Part shown: positions 5,206 through 7,253 of the stretch, in pieces
Position numbering within the stretch: the stretch's first letter is position 1
Layout: every line of letters starts with the position of its first letter
Source of the DNA: Deltaproteobacteria bacterium UBA3076
GTDB lineage: Bacteria > Desulfobacterota > Dissulfuribacteria > Dissulfuribacterales > UBA3076
DNA: 7,253 bases
Assembly: GCA_002367355.1 (NCBI GenBank)
Contig: DFBQ01000178.1
Span: 229-7,481, forward strand
Direction: 5' to 3'
The notes under the pieces: generated by a model
The model's input: only the letters and a program-made list of their open reading frames with translations
Databases searched by the model: none
What the model was told of the DNA's origin: nothing
Program-made: the position numbers and the translations under genes

Positions 5206-6056
5206 TGGTGTGACTCCACGAAGGGCTGATTTGTAACAAGAACAACCACTTCTTCTACTCTTTTGAGATCAACAGCCGGCGTCACAGTGATCTCCTGGAA
5301 AAGATCAGAAATAGAACCTTCAGTTACAGAAGAGACCTTTCCTATAAGAAGTCCCTTTGGAAAAATCCGGTCAGTGCCGGATGTAATAATTCTATCCCCA
5401 ACCTCAACATCCACCACTTTTTCCACATAGGCCAGGTAACATCGTCCCTCCCCCGCGCCTTTTATAATGCCCCTGGCTCGATTCCGCTGTATAAGCGCGG
5501 CTACCGCGCTGTTATAGTCAGACAACAATAAAACTTTGCTGAAATGGAAGGAAGTTTCCATTGTCTGGCCTACAATACCCGCTCCGGACATGACTACCAT
5601 TCCCGGCTTTATCCCGTCTTTGCGACCCTGGTCCACAGTAATTGTGGCCAACCACGGGGCCAAATCTACTCCGACCACATTGGCCGTTATTACCGTAGCG
5701 CCGGCATCCTCTTTCATTCCCAATAACCTCTTATAGCGGGCATTGGCAATAAGGGCCTCACGGTACCGGCCAATTTCTTTCTGAAGTTGGACCACCTCTT
5801 GACGAAGGGCCTTGTTTTCTAACTCAACGTCCTGAAGGGCCAGGTATGATCGCCACAATTTTCCCCCCCATCTCGAGGGTCCGGAAAGGCCTTTTTGCAA
5901 ATAGCCCGTTAAGTCCACAAAAAAGTATTTGACTGGAGATACAACGGCCGGTGAACCAAGGCGCAGGCCTACCACTACAAAGATCAAAAAAACCACAACG
6001 GCCAGGACTAAATATGCCGTCATGCGTTTTTTGGAATTTCCAGTGCGGAATGGCAC
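5202..6056 (-). CDS. mreC: MreC, rod-shape-determining periplasmic scaffold
   Basis: Bitopic elongasome protein that links cytoplasmic MreB to periplasmic enzymes and activates PBP2-RodA. The 284 residues show the standard order: short basic N-terminus, membrane helix (about 13-32), coiled coil (about 73-112, rich in Leu, Glu and Lys), then the two-part beta domain (about 120-275) with GAGIVGQ (158-164) and the TSG...FPKGLLIGKV region (225-241). There is no long disordered C-terminal extension such as E. coli MreC has. The longest form starts at GTG 6056, just after an in-frame TAG, and lacks a clear Shine-Dalgarno sequence. An ATG at 6023 (residue 12) is a possible alternative and would keep the membrane helix. 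It lies 41 bp after mreB and overlaps mreD by 4 nt. Confidence 0.95.
   Translation of the reverse strand: MPFRTGNSKKRMTAYLVLAVVVFLIFVVVGLRLGSPAVVSPVKYFFVDLTGYLQKGLSGPSRWGGKLWRSYLALQDVELENKALRQEVVQLQKEIGRYREALIANARYKRLLGMKEDAGATVITANVVGVDLAPWLATITVDQGRKDGIKPGMVVMSGAGIVGQTMETSFHFSKVLLLSDYNSAVAALIQRNRARGIIKGAGEGRCYLAYVEKVVDVEVGDRIITSGTDRIFPKGLLIGKVSSVTEGSISDLFQEITVTPAVDLKRVEEVVVLVTNQPFVESHH
5214..5217 (-). promoter_or_regulatory. Ribosome binding site of mreD, inside mreC
   Basis: GGAG on the minus strand, 8 nt before the TTG at 5205 and within the last codons of mreC. Good spacing makes the TTG the preferred start, because no in-frame ATG lies nearby. Confidence 0.65.
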
Positions 6057-6097
6057 AATCTATGCGACAGGGAAAATATAACCGGTTGAATTAATAA

Positions 6098-7129
6098 TTA
6101 ATGAATCATAACTTCTTTTAATATATCAAGATTGTCCAGGGCCATGCCGGAACCTAAAACCACGGAAGATAAAGGATCGTCGGCAATAATTATAGGAAGA
6201 TCTGTTTCCTCTCTTAAGAGCTTATCCAAATTCTTCAGCAAGGCCACACCTCCTGTTAGAACAATTCCTTTATCGACAATGTCGGCAGCCAATTCAGGGG
6301 GGGTCTGCTCAAGTACGCTTTTTACCGTATCGACTATTGTGTCTATCTGTTCTGTTATAGCTGAACGTACTTCTGACGAATTAATCGTTATGGTCTTGGG
6401 CACCCCTGATACCAGATCTCTACCCTTTATCTCCATCTCCTTATAAGGTTCTTCAGGTATAACATCGCCCAGTGCTATCTTGATTTTTTCTGCCGAATGC
6501 TCACCGATAAGCAGATTAAATTTCCTCTTAATATACTGTAAAATAGCACTGTCCATCTTATCACCTGCTACACGAACAGATTTACTGTAGACGATCCCGG
6601 CTAAAGAAATGACAGCTACTTCGGTAGTACCTCCACCCATATCCACTATCATATTTGCAATCGGTTCAGTAATCGGCAACCCCGCACCAATAGCGGCTGC
6701 CATAGGCTCTTCAATCAGGTAAACTTCTCTTGCGCCTGCAGACTCGGCGGATTCCCGGACAGCTCGCTTCTCAACCTGCGTGATACCGGACGGCACACTT
6801 ATGTTGATTCGAGGCCGAATCAGAGTCCGCCGATCGTGTATTTTCCGTATAAAATAACGCAGCATGGCCTCTGTAACTTCAAAATCAGCAATTACGCCAT
6901 CCTTCATGGGTCGGATAGCCACAATATTTCCAGGCGTCCTCCCAAGCATATTTTTGGCGTCTCTACCCACGGCCACGACTCTGTTTGCCTTGGCATCCTT
7001 GCGCACTGCGACCACTGATGGTTCACGCAGGACTATGCCCTTACCCTTCACATATACCAGTGTATTCGCAGTTCCCAGATCGATGGCCAGATCGCTTGAG
7101 AGCCGCCCTAAAATAGAACTTAAAAACAT
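6098..7129 (-). CDS. mreB: MreB, actin-like cell-shape filament protein
   Basis: ATP-binding actin homologue that forms membrane-associated filaments and directs lateral wall synthesis in rods. At 343 residues it has canonical length. Motifs of the actin/Hsp70 fold are all present: phosphate-1 DLGTANT (17-23), connect-1 EEPMAAAIG (140-148), phosphate-2 DMGGGTTE (163-170) and adenosine LTGGVALL (291-298). The N-terminus MFLSSILGRL is amphipathic, matching the membrane-binding segment of Gram-negative MreB. The ATG at 7129 has AAGG 8 nt upstream. It is the first gene of the operon visible here, and the 41 bp to mreC hold only short AT-rich palindromes, not a terminator, so co-transcription is likely. 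Confidence 0.99.
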   Translation of the reverse strand: MFLSSILGRLSSDLAIDLGTANTLVYVKGKGIVLREPSVVAVRKDAKANRVVAVGRDAKNMLGRTPGNIVAIRPMKDGVIADFEVTEAMLRYFIRKIHDRRTLIRPRINISVPSGITQVEKRAVRESAESAGAREVYLIEEPMAAAIGAGLPITEPIANMIVDMGGGTTEVAVISLAGIVYSKSVRVAGDKMDSAILQYIKRKFNLLIGEHSAEKIKIALGDVIPEEPYKEMEIKGRDLVSGVPKTITINSSEVRSAITEQIDTIVDTVKSVLEQTPPELAADIVDKGIVLTGGVALLKNLDKLLREETDLPIIIADDPLSSVVLGSGMALDNLDILKEVMIH

Positions 7130-7136
7130 AATTATT

Positions 7137-7143
7137 ACCTTAA
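7137..7143 (-). promoter_or_regulatory. Ribosome binding site of mreB
   Basis: TTAAGGT on the minus strand; its AAGG core ends 8 nt before the ATG at 7129. Confidence 0.65.
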
Positions 7144-7253
7144 GTTAATAGTATGAGAATTTCCTATTTTGAACACAGATGAACATAGGTAACTATTCAG
7201 GTTGAAGGTTGAAGGATTTCAAGCATTTTGCAACGATCGAACAGAGATGAATC
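7144..7253. other. Intergenic region upstream of mreB, with short repeats
   Basis: This should hold or lead to the operon promoter, but no convincing minus-10/minus-35 pair is visible. It contains a 7-bp tandem (GGTTGAA twice, then GG, 7200-7215). It also has two similar words 53 bp apart: GAACACAGATGAACA at 7171-7185 and GAACAGAGATGAATC at 7239-7253 (12 of 15 identical). The second runs to the window edge, so a larger repeat may continue outside. Confidence 0.5.

Noticed and set aside
6051..6065. TGGCACAATCTATGC on the plus strand resembles a sigma-54 minus-24/minus-12 element.
   Set aside because: It points antisense into mreB with no plus-strand gene downstream, the minus-12 half is imperfect, and it overlaps the mreC start, so chance is the simpler reading.
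6080..6101. Small palindromes AACCGGTT and TTAATAATTAA in the mreB-mreC gap.
   Set aside because: They are too short to form a stable hairpin and have no terminator or clear operator features.
7148..7153. TACTAT on the minus strand as a minus-10 box for mreB.
   Set aside because: Transcription would begin on or next to the ribosome binding site at 7137-7143, and no minus-35 match is present.

Overview
This 7.25 kb window is mostly a conserved bacterial cell-shape (elongasome) operon on the minus strand. Read in transcription order from the right edge, it runs mreB, mreC, mreD, mrdA (PBP2), rodA, and all five genes look intact. A two-gene plus-strand unit, a small-type transaldolase followed by a secreted lytic transglycosylase, runs towards it and stops 6 bp from the end of rodA. 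The mreC/mreD and mreD/mrdA pairs overlap, and their starts are GTG, TTG and GTG, so mreC-mreD-mrdA looks translationally coupled.

The organism is most likely a Gram-negative rod. It has a complete MreBCD-PBP2-RodA set and a periplasmic transglycosylase with a DUF4124-like N-terminal domain, a pairing common in Proteobacteria and Desulfobacterota. Moderate GC content and abundant short intergenic repeats fit a deltaproteobacterial (Desulfobacterota-type) genome, but that placement is inference.

The genes fit one theme. MreB filaments with MreC and MreD organise the machine, RodA polymerises glycan, PBP2 crosslinks it, and the facing transglycosylase could cut glycan to allow insertion or turnover. 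The transaldolase belongs to sugar-phosphate metabolism and has no obvious mechanistic link.

The unusual part is the 254 bp gap between mrdA and rodA (2539-2792), two genes that are often tightly linked. It is packed with nested inverted repeats. The outer layer is a diverged AT-rich family built of 7-bp units of the form CTAANNG, which also occurs upstream of the transaldolase. One copy is interrupted by a 139-bp MITE-like element (2652-2790) with 23-bp terminal inverted repeats and a flanking 16-bp exact direct repeat. Inside it lies an inverted pair of REP-like hairpins, each preceded by GTAG, which resembles a REPIN. The last codons and stop of mrdA are read from the repeat. No transposase, RNA gene, CRISPR array or convincing promoter was seen. 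There is no gene-free stretch longer than 300 bp.
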